A stretch of DNA of 64,000 nucleotides, taken from assembly GCA_030651575.1 (NCBI GenBank), contig JAUSFB010000030.1, forward strand, positions 331,623-395,622, written 5' to 3'. Of this stretch, positions 20,704 to 29,652 are shown piece by piece (positions within the stretch are counted from its first letter, which is position 1; every line of letters starts with the position of its first letter). The stretch is from Phaeospirillum sp. (GTDB lineage: Bacteria; Pseudomonadota; Alphaproteobacteria; Rhodospirillales; Magnetospirillaceae). The notes below the pieces were generated by a model, which was not told the DNA's origin, searched no databases, and saw nothing but the letters and a program-made list of their open reading frames with translations. The translations under genes and the position numbers were made by a program.

Positions 20704-21117
20704 ATGGCCGAGAAGATTCAGTTCGAGTTGGTGTCGCCGGCGAAGCTTTTGGTTTCGTCTCCGGTGGACATGGTGGTGGTTCCGGGCAGTGAAGGCGACT
20801 TTGGCGCCCTGGTCCTTCACTCTCCGATGATCACCACCGTCCGTCCCGGCGTCATCGTCGTCCATGACGGCGGCAAGATTTCAAGCAGCACGTTCGTGGC
20901 CGGCGGTTTCGCCGAGGTCAACGAGGAGCGCATCACCGTTCTGGCCGAGGAAGCCATCCCGGTGGGCGATCTGACCCAGGAAATGGCCGCCGTTCGCAAG
21001 AAGTTGGCCAAGGAAGCCCGTGACGACGCCAAGACCGACCGCGAGAAAAGCAATGCCGAGCGTTTGACCCTGATTGCCGAGGCGATGGCCGAGGCGATCT
21101 CCGGGGCGAAGCACTGA
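20704..21117 (+). CDS. atpC: F1F0 ATP synthase subunit epsilon
   Basis: 137 residues, beta-sandwich N-terminal domain (about 1-88) and a C-terminal helical pair. The opening FELVSPAKLLVSSPVDMVVVPGSEGDFG is typical of epsilon. It closes the operon. It is separated from atpD by a 124-nt gap holding a strong hairpin, which may set a lower expression level. AAGGAA lies 8 nt before the start. Confidence 0.95.
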   Translation: MAEKIQFELVSPAKLLVSSPVDMVVVPGSEGDFGALVLHSPMITTVRPGVIVVHDGGKISSSTFVAGGFAEVNEERITVLAEEAIPVGDLTQEMAAVRKKLAKEARDDAKTDREKSNAERLTLIAEAMAEAISGAKH

Positions 21118-21143
21118 TCCTCTTCGATCAGCCGAAACAGGTT

Positions 21144-21172
21144 AAGGGGCCGCTCGATCAGAGCGGCCCTTT
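21144..21172 (+). terminator. Intrinsic terminator of atpHAGDC
   Basis: A 9-bp perfect GC stem (GGGCCGCTC / GAGCGGCCC) with loop GATCA, extended to 12 bp by AAG/TTT pairing, 26 nt after the atpC stop. The following T-tract is short (CTTTCG). Confidence 0.7.
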
Positions 21173-21238
21173 CGCGTTCAACCGTCTTGTCTGTCTCGCG
21201 GGGCTGTGGTCTCCTCCTGGCAAGGAGAATTTGCGTCC

Positions 21239-21823
21239 ATGAAGATTCGCGCCGTTTCCACCGTCGTCCTGTTCCTTCTTGCCGTACCGCCGGCCCTGGC
21301 CGACGAACCGGCGGTCGACACCGTCGAGGTTGCTTCCGGCACCTTCGTGCGCGGCTGCGTCGGCCATATGGGGGCCTACGCGGAATTGCGCGACAAGTTG
21401 CAGCCGGGCCATGACCTTTACCTGCCACAACTGTCGCCTTCCGCCGCCAAGCCGTTCCTCCAGGGCCGCGAGGGCGAGGCCTATGCCCGGTTCGACGCCG
21501 GCGTGACCCTGGTGTTGATCAAGGGCGAGGACCAGTGCGTCGTGTTCATGCAAAAGGGCTCGGCCGACAGCCTCTACAAGCAGCTGGACAAGGATCTTAG
21601 GGCGGCCTTGGGGCGGTCGTTCACGGTTCAGGCGGCCGGGCGCGAGGTCAAGGGGCCGCTGGTGGCGCGCTTTATCGACATGACTCCGACGGGCGATTAC
21701 CGCGCCGAACTGCTTAAGCGCCACGGGGCCGAGCCGGTCGGCCTGCGCGCCATCCTCACCACCTCCGAGACCGCCAATCCCAATCTTCGGGCCATCATCA
21801 CCATCGGGACGAGGCAGCCATGA
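21239..21823 (+). CDS. Secreted protein of unknown function, first of a related pair
   Basis: The 194-residue product has a signal peptide with hydrophobic core VSTVVLFLLAVPPALA followed by a likely cleavage at ALA-DEP. The rest is a small globular domain with three cysteines (RGCVGHMG, DQCVVF). The start is set by AAGGAG at 21222-21227. It resembles the next gene: both share PFLQGR/TFLQGR, a T-L-V stretch, and a Cys before the middle helix, and both end with a stretch like LRAILTTSE / LALVTTISP. It may belong to the NMCC_0638 family of exported proteins, though I am unsure. The stop overlaps the next start. Confidence 0.65.
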   Translation: MKIRAVSTVVLFLLAVPPALADEPAVDTVEVASGTFVRGCVGHMGAYAELRDKLQPGHDLYLPQLSPSAAKPFLQGREGEAYARFDAGVTLVLIKGEDQCVVFMQKGSADSLYKQLDKDLRAALGRSFTVQAAGREVKGPLVARFIDMTPTGDYRAELLKRHGAEPVGLRAILTTSETANPNLRAIITIGTRQP

Positions 21824-22437
21824 AACGGATCCTTCTTGCCGCGCTGTTGCCGGCCTTGCTGTTTCTCGCCGGGCCGGCCTCGGCCCAGTCGGGGGCGGAT
21901 TACCGCATGCGGGACGAGACCTCGCGGCTGGCGGTCGCGGTGCTGGGCCGGATCTGCCTGATGAATCTGGGCGACGTCAACGCCGTGATCACCGCCGCCG
22001 CCCCCAAGGGGGAGTTTGGCTTCATCGAGCCGCCGGCCGAGGTGGCAGCCACCTTTCTCCAGGGCCGCTCGGGCTATGTGAGGGTGTTGCGCCGGCCGGG
22101 GCTGGGCGCGGTCACCCTGGTGATCGGCCATGACGGAATCTGTTCGGTATGGTCCGAATTCGCCGAGGTCACCGCCCTGCAACGCCACCTGCTGTCCATG
22201 GTCGAGCGCGGCGGCCTGAAGGGCGGCGGCCAGTTGCTGGCGCTGGACAGCCGCGACAGCGACGGGGTACGGATCAACGACTACTACTTGCTGCCCGCGG
22301 GGTGGTTCGCCACTCAATTGGGCAAGCGGTTCAGCGATGACGGCGCCCAGCCGCTGGCCCTGGTCACCACGATCTCGCCGCCGGGACGCAGCCCCATGGA
22401 GGGCGTGCTGTCGGTCAGCCGGCTGTTAAAGAAATGA
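21820..22437 (+). CDS. Secreted protein of unknown function, second of a related pair
   Basis: 205 residues with a clear signal peptide (LLAALLPALLFLAGPASAQ). Mature region has GRICLMNLGD, TFLQGRSGYVRV and DGICSVWSEF, paralleling the upstream gene in order and spacing, so the two probably arose by duplication. It overlaps the upstream gene by ATGA and also overlaps folC by ATGA, which makes an unusual coupling of exported proteins to a cytosolic folate enzyme. No function can be named. Confidence 0.65.
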   Translation: MKRILLAALLPALLFLAGPASAQSGADYRMRDETSRLAVAVLGRICLMNLGDVNAVITAAAPKGEFGFIEPPAEVAATFLQGRSGYVRVLRRPGLGAVTLVIGHDGICSVWSEFAEVTALQRHLLSMVERGGLKGGGQLLALDSRDSDGVRINDYYLLPAGWFATQLGKRFSDDGAQPLALVTTISPPGRSPMEGVLSVSRLLKK

Positions 22438-23741
22438 CGATCGACGCCATTCTCGACCGCATGACCCGGTTGCATCCCAAGGTCATCGACCTGTCGCTGG
22501 ATCGGGTGCTGCGGCTGCTGGACGCGCTGGGCAATCCCCAGGACCGGCTGCCGCCGGTGATCCATGTGGCCGGCACCAATGGCAAGGGCTCCACCGTCGC
22601 CACCCTGCGGGCGCTGTTCGAGGCGGCGGGCCTGCGCGCTCATGTCTACACCTCGCCCCATCTGGTCCGCTTCGCCGAGCGCATCCGTATCGCCGGAATC
22701 TTGCCGGACGACGCCAGCCTGCTGGGGTTGCTGGAGGAGGTCGAGGCGGCCAATGCCGGCGCGCCCATCACCTTTTTCGAAATTACCACCGCTGCCGCCT
22801 TCCTGGCCTTCGCCCGCGTCCCGGCCGAGGTCTGTATTCTGGAAACCGGCCTGGGCGGGCGGTTGGACGCCACCAATGTGATCGCGCGGCCGGCGCTGAC
22901 CGTGCTGACACCCATCGCCATGGATCACCAGCAGTTCCTCGGCGGCCGGATCGAGGCCATCGCGGCCGAGAAGGCCGGCATCATGAAGCGCGGCGTCGCC
23001 TGCGTCGTCGCCAAGCAGGGCCGCAAGGTGATCAAGGTGCTGGAGGCCCGCTCCAGCGAGTTGGGGGTGCCGCTGTTCCTGGAAGGCGCCGACTTCTTCG
23101 TTCGCACCACGTCGGATGGTGGCCTGCATTATCGGGGCAAGACGGTGGAATGGTCGCTGCCCGCCCCGGTCCTGGCCGGCAGTTTCCAGGCCCGCAACAC
23201 CGCCCTGGCGCTGGCCTCCATCGAGCGGTTGGCGCGGCTGTCGGCGCCGCCGGTGTTTCCCGACTTCCCCGAAGCCGCCCTGGCGCTCGGCATCCGGTCG
23301 GTGGAGTGGCCGGCGCGGCTGCACCACCTGACCGCCGGCCCGCTGGTGGACCTGCTGCCGCCCGGCTGGGAGCTTTGGCTTGACGGCGGCCACAACCCCC
23401 ATGCCGCCGAGGCGCTGGCCCAGCACACCCGCACCTGGCGCGACAAGCCGCTGGGCGGCGTGTTCGGCATCCTGGGAACCAAGGATGTGGACGGCTATCT
23501 GGAGCCGCTGGCGGCGCGCTTTCACACCTTGCGGACCGTGGCCATTCCCGGCGAGGCCAACAGCCTGTCGGCCGAGGACGCCGCCGCCGCCGCCACCCGT
23601 CATTACTGCCTGGACGCCAAGCCGGCGGAGTCGGTGGCGGCCGCCATCGGCGCGCTTGTCGGCGGCATTCCCGGCCCGGCCCGGATTCTGATCTGCGGCA
23701 GCCTCTACCTCGCCGGCACGGTCCTGACCGAGAATCGGTGA
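22434..23741 (+). CDS. folC: Bifunctional folylpolyglutamate synthase / dihydrofolate synthase
   Basis: 435 residues, full length. The Mur-ligase-type P-loop is VAGTNGKGSTVATL; the folate loop and substrate region appear in TSPHLVRFAERIRI and ETGLGGRLDATN; HQQFLGGRIEAIAAEKAGI follows. FolC adds glutamate to dihydropteroate and then to tetrahydrofolate. accD, a frequent upstream neighbour, is not here. folD lies about 8 kb downstream. Confidence 0.94.
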   Translation: MTIDAILDRMTRLHPKVIDLSLDRVLRLLDALGNPQDRLPPVIHVAGTNGKGSTVATLRALFEAAGLRAHVYTSPHLVRFAERIRIAGILPDDASLLGLLEEVEAANAGAPITFFEITTAAAFLAFARVPAEVCILETGLGGRLDATNVIARPALTVLTPIAMDHQQFLGGRIEAIAAEKAGIMKRGVACVVAKQGRKVIKVLEARSSELGVPLFLEGADFFVRTTSDGGLHYRGKTVEWSLPAPVLAGSFQARNTALALASIERLARLSAPPVFPDFPEAALALGIRSVEWPARLHHLTAGPLVDLLPPGWELWLDGGHNPHAAEALAQHTRTWRDKPLGGVFGILGTKDVDGYLEPLAARFHTLRTVAIPGEANSLSAEDAAAAATRHYCLDAKPAESVAAAIGALVGGIPGPARILICGSLYLAGTVLTENR

Positions 23742-23835
23742 GAGTTTTCAGTCCGGGTGTTGAAAAACGCGACGGGATGATCAATCTTAATGGATTGGAT
23801 TTTATTAAAAAGCACGCTTGTTCAGGGGGCTTCCG

Positions 23836-25320
23836 ATGATTGCTTGGCGCGAAGCCATGTCGGTGGGCTCGCCCGCCCTTGACGCCGACCACAAACGACT
23901 GATCGAACTGGTCAATCTGACCGAGGAATGGGGCAGCCGCGACAGCTGGCCCCAGGTCGGCGCGGTGATCGACGACCTGATGGTCTATGTGCGCGAGCAT
24001 TTCCAGCGCGAGGAAGCGGTCATGGCCGCGATCCGGTTTCCCGAGCTGGAGGCCCATCGCAAGAGACACGAGGCGCTGGCGGCGCGGGCGCGGCTGCTGA
24101 ACGACAAGTTCAGGGCGGCGGCCAATGACGGCGAGCGCAAGACCTGCTGTCTGGTGCTGACCAAGGTTCTGAACGAGTGGCTGCTGGATCATATCCTCAA
24201 GCAGGATATGAAATTCAAGCCCCTGATCCCAAAGAAACCGCAGCCGGCGGCCCATCACGCGCCAGAGCTTCAGGTAGGGCTGCCGCAGCAGACCGAGGCC
24301 GAACTGGCGGCCGAGCGCAAGGCCCGCAAGGAAGCCCGCGACAAGGATGTCGAATACGAGTTGCCGCCCAATCTGGCCCATCTGCTGAAGCGGATCGAGT
24401 ATGTCGTTCCCGAGATGCCGCCGCCGGAAAAGGAGTTCGACAGCTTCGAGAAGCTATGCGCGGCGGCGGTTTGCCGGCGGGTCGACAAGGTTCTGATCTT
24501 CTTTCAGCGCCACAATCCGGCATTGAATCTGGAATTGCCGCCGTTTTTCCTGGCGTCGGCCGAATTCGCCGATAAATTCCGGCAAGCCATCGGCAAGTTC
24601 ATCTTTCCCATGATCTGGGAAAGTCGCCAGGTCCGGATGCTGGCCACCAACTTCGATTGGGCCGCCCAGGATGCCGAAAGCTTTTGGGAGCACATCAACC
24701 GCCAGCTGGAGCAGAGCATTCTGCAAGGCTGGACCCAGGGCTGGGATGAATTGCGGCTGATCGAGGTCAAGAAGGACGGTCAGAAGGTGTTGCAGGTCAA
24801 GGACAACACCAAGGCGCTCCGCGAAATGCTGCAACCGTCAAGCCCGTCCGCCTACGATCTTCCCCGGATCGGCAATCGCGAGATCGACGTTTTCCAGTCG
24901 CTGCTGGACCCGGCGAATGACTGGTGGGAGACGCTGAACCGTGCATGGCGGATCTGTCATGACCTCTATGAGCAGGAAAAGGAACCCCGCATCTTTCAGC
25001 AGAAGGCGCGGGAGGGAGCCTTCCGCGACGGCCTGCTGAGTGCATTCAACCGCTTTCCGCCCGAATGGGTCGACTTCCTGGTGCTGGCCTGCCACCGGGT
25101 ATTCCCCCGGGTATCGACCTCGTTTCTGGAAGGTTTCGCCACCAATCTGGGGCGCAACGAGGCCGAGCGCGAGGCCCATATTCCCTATACCATCCGCTAT
25201 CTGCGCCAAGCCCGGACCAATCCCGACATCTTCGACCGCGAGCGGCTGGAAGAGCAGGAATGGCAGGCCCAGATGAAGGAACTGAGCGACTACCTCGCCC
25301 ACCGCGAACCAAAGGCCTGA
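23836..25320 (+). CDS. Bacteriohemerythrin fused to a large uncharacterised domain
   Basis: From the ATG at 23836 (preceded by CAGGGGGC) the product is 494 residues. Residues 1-130 form a complete hemerythrin domain with all seven diiron ligands in order: His19, His55, Glu59, His74, His78, His119, Asp124. A charged linker follows (about 135-165). Residues 170-494 are a soluble alpha-helical domain rich in Trp that I do not recognise (EFDSFEKLCAAAV ... WWETLNRAWRICHDLYEQ). Hemerythrins bind O2 or NO and are frequent in magnetotactic and other microaerophilic bacteria. The fusion suggests the oxygen signal or oxygen itself is passed to the C-terminal domain, but that is inference. Confidence 0.8.
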   Translation: MIAWREAMSVGSPALDADHKRLIELVNLTEEWGSRDSWPQVGAVIDDLMVYVREHFQREEAVMAAIRFPELEAHRKRHEALAARARLLNDKFRAAANDGERKTCCLVLTKVLNEWLLDHILKQDMKFKPLIPKKPQPAAHHAPELQVGLPQQTEAELAAERKARKEARDKDVEYELPPNLAHLLKRIEYVVPEMPPPEKEFDSFEKLCAAAVCRRVDKVLIFFQRHNPALNLELPPFFLASAEFADKFRQAIGKFIFPMIWESRQVRMLATNFDWAAQDAESFWEHINRQLEQSILQGWTQGWDELRLIEVKKDGQKVLQVKDNTKALREMLQPSSPSAYDLPRIGNREIDVFQSLLDPANDWWETLNRAWRICHDLYEQEKEPRIFQQKAREGAFRDGLLSAFNRFPPEWVDFLVLACHRVFPRVSTSFLEGFATNLGRNEAEREAHIPYTIRYLRQARTNPDIFDRERLEEQEWQAQMKELSDYLAHREPKA

Positions 25321-25557
25321 TCAGGCCACGATGTCGAGATAGGTGCCGCGCGGAGCGGTGCGGTCCAGGTTTTCAACCGGAGTCTCGGGGGACAGCATGC
25401 GCCGGCCGCGCGGCCCGTTGGGCGTCGCCCCATGGGGATTGCCGCCGCCGCCAGTGATGCCACGGTTGGCGCGCGGGTCACGGCTGACGGTCTCGCGGAT
25501 GTTGACGACCGACCCGCCCTGGCCGGTTGACCCGATGCCACCCGTAGAATCAACCAT
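25321..25557 (-). CDS. Small glycine-rich protein of unknown function
   Basis: From the ATG at 25557 it encodes 78 residues, starting MVDSTGGIGSTGQGG and rich in Gly, Pro and Arg with no hydrophobic core, so probably disordered. The stop codon abuts the hemerythrin gene stop on the other strand. The upstream bases lack a strong ribosome-binding site, and the ORF track's longer start (25620) is no better. It is divergent from the helical orphan gene. It may be spurious. Confidence 0.4.
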   Translation of the reverse strand: MVDSTGGIGSTGQGGSVVNIRETVSRDPRANRGITGGGGNPHGATPNGPRGRRMLSPETPVENLDRTAPRGTYLDIVA

Positions 25558-25658
25558 GACGACAATGTCCCGAACCGTGCTGTGGCGGCCATCATACCAG
25601 CTTCGCATGACGGGCGACAAGAAGATGCTGTCCCATTCCGCTTGCTCGTGTCCCGGTC

Positions 25659-26507
25659 ATGTGGCTCAATGCGCGAATGGGTACTACATACGCTCAAACC
25701 ACAGTGCCGCCTGTCGGCCGGTCTCCCGACCTTGCCGCCCATTTCATGGAATGTGGCGCCCTTAACACCAATCTGAGCTTGGCTCCCGGCGAGCGGCTGG
25801 TGATCACCGACGACCTGCTGAATGGGACCGTTGGCGATCTGGCGGCCATGTCCATGGCCGCCATCGTCGCCCGCGACTCCCAGGTCGCCCGCGCCGCCAT
25901 CATCCCGCTGTCGGTGGCGGCCAGTAAGCTGAAGCCCGGCGACCGCCACAAATACGAGCACCTGTTCCGGCTGATCGAGGAAACCGCCTTCGACGATTCT
26001 GTGCGCGAATCGGCCGAGGCGCTGATCGCCGCCAATTTCCGCGAGTCGCAGATCCGCGAACTGGCGCAGGAGCTGGGCGGAACCATCGGCCCGGCCCGCC
26101 AGCGTTACCGGGCCTTTCTCGACATCATCAAGCTGCTGATCGACCGAAAGATTTCCGAGGGCGGCTTTCTTGATGAATTCCTGGAATTCACCCGCACCGT
26201 GGCGGGCAAGCTGGATTTCGGCATTTATTCGCTTTGCGTCGACCGTATGTTCGCCAGCGAGTTTATCCCCATCGTGGTCAAGGCCTCGCTGCTCGGCGAG
26301 ATCCTCAAATACCCGCCGCTGGTGCGCAAGGAGCTGGTCACCAACCTGCTGTCCTCGTCCAAGGCCCCCCGCGAACTGGTCAATCACGCCCGCAATCAGT
26401 TGGGGGCCTGCATGACCCGCGCCCAGGCGACCGAGATCATCTTGTTCACCATGCTAAAGCAGTCCTGGCAGGCCCAAAAGCTGGCCCCCGGCCGCCCCAC
26501 GATTTAG
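25659..26507 (+). CDS. Alpha-helical cytosolic protein of unknown function
   Basis: 282 residues, or 276 if the ATG at 25677 is used; neither has a clear Shine-Dalgarno. No signal peptide or membrane segment is seen. Nearly the whole chain is helical, with repeated amphipathic stretches such as VRESAEALIAANFRESQIRELAQELG and RAFLDIIKLLIDRKISEGG, suggesting a helical-repeat or scaffold fold. I do not recognise the family. It lies 12 nt ahead of the quinone oxidoreductase gene and is probably co-transcribed with it. Confidence 0.6.
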   Translation: MWLNARMGTTYAQTTVPPVGRSPDLAAHFMECGALNTNLSLAPGERLVITDDLLNGTVGDLAAMSMAAIVARDSQVARAAIIPLSVAASKLKPGDRHKYEHLFRLIEETAFDDSVRESAEALIAANFRESQIRELAQELGGTIGPARQRYRAFLDIIKLLIDRKISEGGFLDEFLEFTRTVAGKLDFGIYSLCVDRMFASEFIPIVVKASLLGEILKYPPLVRKELVTNLLSSSKAPRELVNHARNQLGACMTRAQATEIILFTMLKQSWQAQKLAPGRPTI

Positions 26508-26519
26508 AAGAATCCCCCC

Positions 26520-27488
26520 ATGAAAGCCGTCATCTGCCCCGCCTTCGGCCAGCCCCTGGTCGTCACCGAGTTTCCGTCTCCCCCGATGAGACCCGGCTGC
26601 GCCCGGATCAAGGTTCATGCCGCCGGCGTCAACTTTGCCGACTCGCTGATCACCGGGGGGACGTATCAGGAGAAGATGGAGCCCCCCTTCGTACCGGGGA
26701 TGGAGCTGTCGGGTACGGTGCTGGAAGTGGCGGCGGGCGTCACCGCCTGCAAGCCCGGCGACCGGGTGATGGCCACGGTCACCGGCGGTGCTTTCGCCGA
26801 GCAGGCGGTGGTGGATCAGACCGATATCTACGTCTTGCCCAATAGCCTGGACTTCGTTACCGCCGCCGGTTTCCCGGTGGCCTATGGCACGTCCCATCTC
26901 GGGCTGAAGAAGGCCGGCCTGCGGGCGGGCGAGACCCTGGTGGTGCATGGTGCCGCCGGGGGGGTCGGCCTGACCGCCGTCGAGGTGGGCAAGGCGTTGG
27001 GCGCGGTGGTGATCGGTACCGCCGGCGGCCCCGACAAGGTCAAGGTGGCGCTGGAACACGGGGCCGATCATGGCGTCGATTACAAGGCCGAGGATATCCG
27101 GGAGCGGGTCAAGGCCCTGACCGGCGGTCGCGGCGCCGATGTGATCTATGACCCGGTGGGCGGCGCGGTATTCGACGCCTCGTTGCGTTGTATCGCCGCC
27201 GATGGCCGGATTCTCATCATCGGCTTCGCCAGCGGCACGGTGCCGCAGATTCCCGCCAACATCCTGCTGGTCAAGAACGTCACCGTGATCGGCTATTACT
27301 GGGGCGCTTACCGCAAGCTCGACCCGGCCATGGTGCGGGAGTCCATGCAAGAGGCGCTGGACTGGTGGGCCGCCGGCAAGTTGTCGCCCCATGTATCCAG
27401 GGTGATGGACCTGTCCGAGGCGGACACCGCCATCGAGATGCTCAAGGGCCGCGCCGCCACCGGCAAGATCGTCCTGACGACGGGGTAG
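26520..27488 (+). CDS. NADPH:quinone oxidoreductase family protein (zinc-independent MDR)
   Basis: 322 residues, medium-chain dehydrogenase/reductase fold. The GroES-like domain holds VPGMELSGTVLEVAAGV, and the Rossmann domain has the nucleotide loop GAAGGVGLTAVEVGKALGA. The cysteines that bind catalytic zinc in alcohol dehydrogenases are missing, as in quinone oxidoreductases of the QorA/enoyl reductase group. It would reduce quinones or an activated double bond with NADPH in the cytosol. The exact substrate cannot be read from sequence. Confidence 0.85.
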   Translation: MKAVICPAFGQPLVVTEFPSPPMRPGCARIKVHAAGVNFADSLITGGTYQEKMEPPFVPGMELSGTVLEVAAGVTACKPGDRVMATVTGGAFAEQAVVDQTDIYVLPNSLDFVTAAGFPVAYGTSHLGLKKAGLRAGETLVVHGAAGGVGLTAVEVGKALGAVVIGTAGGPDKVKVALEHGADHGVDYKAEDIRERVKALTGGRGADVIYDPVGGAVFDASLRCIAADGRILIIGFASGTVPQIPANILLVKNVTVIGYYWGAYRKLDPAMVRESMQEALDWWAAGKLSPHVSRVMDLSEADTAIEMLKGRAATGKIVLTTG

Positions 27489-27489
27489 G

Positions 27490-27726
27490 CTATTTCTTGG
27501 CGGGGACCTTGGCGGCCGGCGGCAGGTCTTCTTCCAGGATCGTCATATTGACGGAGTAGGAGACCTCGCCCTCGTCCTCGTCGCGGTGCAGGACGCCGAT
27601 GAACTCTTCACCGATCATGATTTCGACCGGAGCGTTACGCTTGGCCGGCGGGGCGATCTTGATCTTGTCGTTGGCGAAGGTGGCGCGCAGATACGCTTCG
27701 ACGCGGGCGATTTCAGTCGGGTTCAT
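27490..27726 (-). CDS. DUF3126 family protein
   Basis: 78 residues, with EIARVEAYLRATFANDKI, IGEEFIGVLHRDEDEGEVSYSVNMTILEEDL, matching DUF3126, a short alphaproteobacterial family of unknown function. A Lys/Pro-rich tail ends the chain. It is convergent with the quinone oxidoreductase gene, separated by one base. Confidence 0.8.
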   Translation of the reverse strand: MNPTEIARVEAYLRATFANDKIKIAPPAKRNAPVEIMIGEEFIGVLHRDEDEGEVSYSVNMTILEEDLPPAAKVPAKK

Positions 27727-27787
27727 TGTCTTCTCGATGATCTTGGCACTACGGGGATCTTGGCGCTACGGGGGGCCGATATGAAGC

Positions 27788-27817
27788 GGGACCGGCGACC
27801 GCGAGGCCACCGGTCCC
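27788..27817 (-). terminator. Inverted repeat downstream of the cold-shock gene
   Basis: Perfect 8-bp arms GGGACCGG / CCGGTCCC around a 14-nt loop, 22 nt past the stop of the minus-strand csp gene. No T-run follows on the minus strand, so it may stabilise the 3' end rather than terminate. Confidence 0.35.
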
Positions 27818-27838
27818 AAAACATCGGCGGCTAAAGGC

Positions 27839-28048
27839 CTAGAGGGCCTTCAGATTGACCGCGGAGGTCTTGCCCTTCTTGGGGTCGCGCTCTTCTTCGA
27901 ACGAGACCTTCTGGCCTTCGTTCAGGCCACCCATGCCGGCACGCTCGACCGCGGAGATGTGAACAAACACATCGGAGCCGCCATTGTCGGGAGCGATGAA
28001 GCCATAACCCTTGGTGCTATTGAACCACTTAACGGTACCGTTCGGCAT
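27839..28048 (-). CDS. cspA: Cold-shock domain protein (CspA family)
   Basis: 69 residues from the ATG at 28048, which has GGAGG eight bases upstream; the longer ORF is spurious. The RNA-binding motifs RNP1 KGYGFIAPD and RNP2 DVFVHISAV are intact. CspA proteins bind single-stranded RNA as chaperones and antiterminators. The 5' leader (about 28049-28150) contains a direct repeat GCGCTGCGC on the minus strand, possibly part of a structured leader as in other csp genes. The symbol marks the family, not a proven orthologue. Confidence 0.92.
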   Translation of the reverse strand: MPNGTVKWFNSTKGYGFIAPDNGGSDVFVHISAVERAGMGGLNEGQKVSFEEERDPKKGKTSAVNLKAL

Positions 28049-28248
28049 TTGATGCCTCCAATTATGAGCGTAGCGCAGCGCGTCTTCGCGCAGCGCATCA
28101 AGTGCCGATCGGGTCGTTGTGTTTCCCAGGGCAGAATGATGACGCAATCTTGATGTTTAGCGCGGCAAATGCAAGCGAAAGCCGCTGTCTTCCGATCATT
28201 CTGTTGGCAGTCGTCGCAGATTGTCCCGTTCTTGACCGGGGCGGGGCG

Positions 28249-29652
28249 CTAGACCCTGCCGGTTCGGATCACCTCCGCGAACCACTTGAAGCTGTCCTTG
28301 GGGGTGCGTTTCAAGGTGTCGTAATCGACCCGGACCAGTCCGAACCGCTTGGCCAGACCATAGGCCCACTCGAAATTGTCCAGCAGCGACCAGGCCAGAT
28401 AGCCTTTGACGTTGCAACCGTCCTTTACCGCCCGCGCCACCTCGGCGACATGGTCGCGCAGATAGGCCACCCGTTCGGCGTCGTGAATCTGACCGTCCGG
28501 CGACACCACGTCGTCATAGGCGGCGCCGTTCTCGGCGATGAAGACCGGGATGTTGTCGTACAGCTCCTTGAACTCGCGCAGCAGGTCGTAGAGCCCGTCC
28601 GGCTGCACCGGCCATGCCATGGCGGTCCAGCGGTCGCAATGGGCGTCGCCCCAGAATGCGTCGAAGGGGTGGCCCTCCTCGTGCTTCATGGTCATGCGCG
28701 AGTAGTAGTTGATGCCCAGCAGGTCGATGGGGAATTTGATGGCTTCCAGGTCGCCCGGCTTGACGATGTCCTTCATCTTTTCGGCCAGTACGTCGGGAAT
28801 GGCGCCGCGCAGCACCCCGTCCAGCGGCACCCGGTTCCACACCGCGTCCCAGCGGATGGCGGCGGCGCGGTTCCTGGGGTCGTCGTCTTGCGAGCGGCAG
28901 GGCTGAAGGTTGATCACCGTGCCCAGCGTCGCCTTGGGCTGCTCGGCCCGGATGGCCCGCAGCGCCGCGCCCTGGGCCAGATTCTGGTGGTGCAGCGCCT
29001 TCAGGATGCCCTGTTCGCCCAGCTTGTAGCCCGGCGCGTGCTCGCCGATGCCATAGCCGATGATGGCCACCACATTGGGCTCGTTCAGCATGTGCCAGTC
29101 CTTGACCCGGTCGCCCAGGCGGCGGGTGGCGATCTGGGCGTATTCGGCGAAGGGGCCGACGATTTCGCGCCCCTGCCAGCCGCCCTTGTCCTCCAGCGGC
29201 TGCGGCAAGTCCCAGTGATAGAGGCAGGCCATGGGGCGGATGCCGGCTTCCAGGATCTTGTCCACCAGGCGGTCGTAGAAATCGAGGCCCTTGGCGTTCA
29301 CCGCCCCGGTTCCGGCGGGGATGATGCGCGGCCAAGCCAGCGAGAAGCGGTAGGCGTTAAAGCCCGCCGATTTCATCAGGGCGATGTCTTCCGGGTAGCG
29401 GTGGTAGTGGTCGCAGGCCACCTTGGCGCTGGAGCCGTCCATGATGCGGCCCTGGGCGGTGAAGGTATCCCAGATGGTCATGCCGCGCCCGTCCTCGTCA
29501 TAGGCGCCCTCGATCTGGTAGGCGGCGGTGCTGGCCCCCCAGAAGAAGTCCTTGGGAAACTGGCGCGGAGCCGTCTTGGCGTCGGCCTTGGATGCGATGG
29601 TCATGGCGGCTGCTCCGGCTAGGATCTGGCGGCGGGTAAGGGCGGGGCTCAT
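28249..29652 (-). CDS. Tat-exported GH1 beta-glucosidase
   Basis: From the ATG at 29652 the product is 467 residues. It begins with a twin-arginine signal (TRRQILAGAAAMTIASKADA), then the GH1 start PKDFFWGASTAAYQIEGA. The acid/base glutamate is in MLNEPNVV and the nucleophile in FIAENGAAYDD, so the enzyme should be active on beta-glucosides. GH1 enzymes are usually cytosolic; a folded periplasmic form is less common. It overlaps the acylphosphatase gene by ATGA. The track's longer start reads through that gene in another frame. Confidence 0.88.
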   Translation of the reverse strand: MSPALTRRQILAGAAAMTIASKADAKTAPRQFPKDFFWGASTAAYQIEGAYDEDGRGMTIWDTFTAQGRIMDGSSAKVACDHYHRYPEDIALMKSAGFNAYRFSLAWPRIIPAGTGAVNAKGLDFYDRLVDKILEAGIRPMACLYHWDLPQPLEDKGGWQGREIVGPFAEYAQIATRRLGDRVKDWHMLNEPNVVAIIGYGIGEHAPGYKLGEQGILKALHHQNLAQGAALRAIRAEQPKATLGTVINLQPCRSQDDDPRNRAAAIRWDAVWNRVPLDGVLRGAIPDVLAEKMKDIVKPGDLEAIKFPIDLLGINYYSRMTMKHEEGHPFDAFWGDAHCDRWTAMAWPVQPDGLYDLLREFKELYDNIPVFIAENGAAYDDVVSPDGQIHDAERVAYLRDHVAEVARAVKDGCNVKGYLAWSLLDNFEWAYGLAKRFGLVRVDYDTLKRTPKDSFKWFAEVIRTGRV

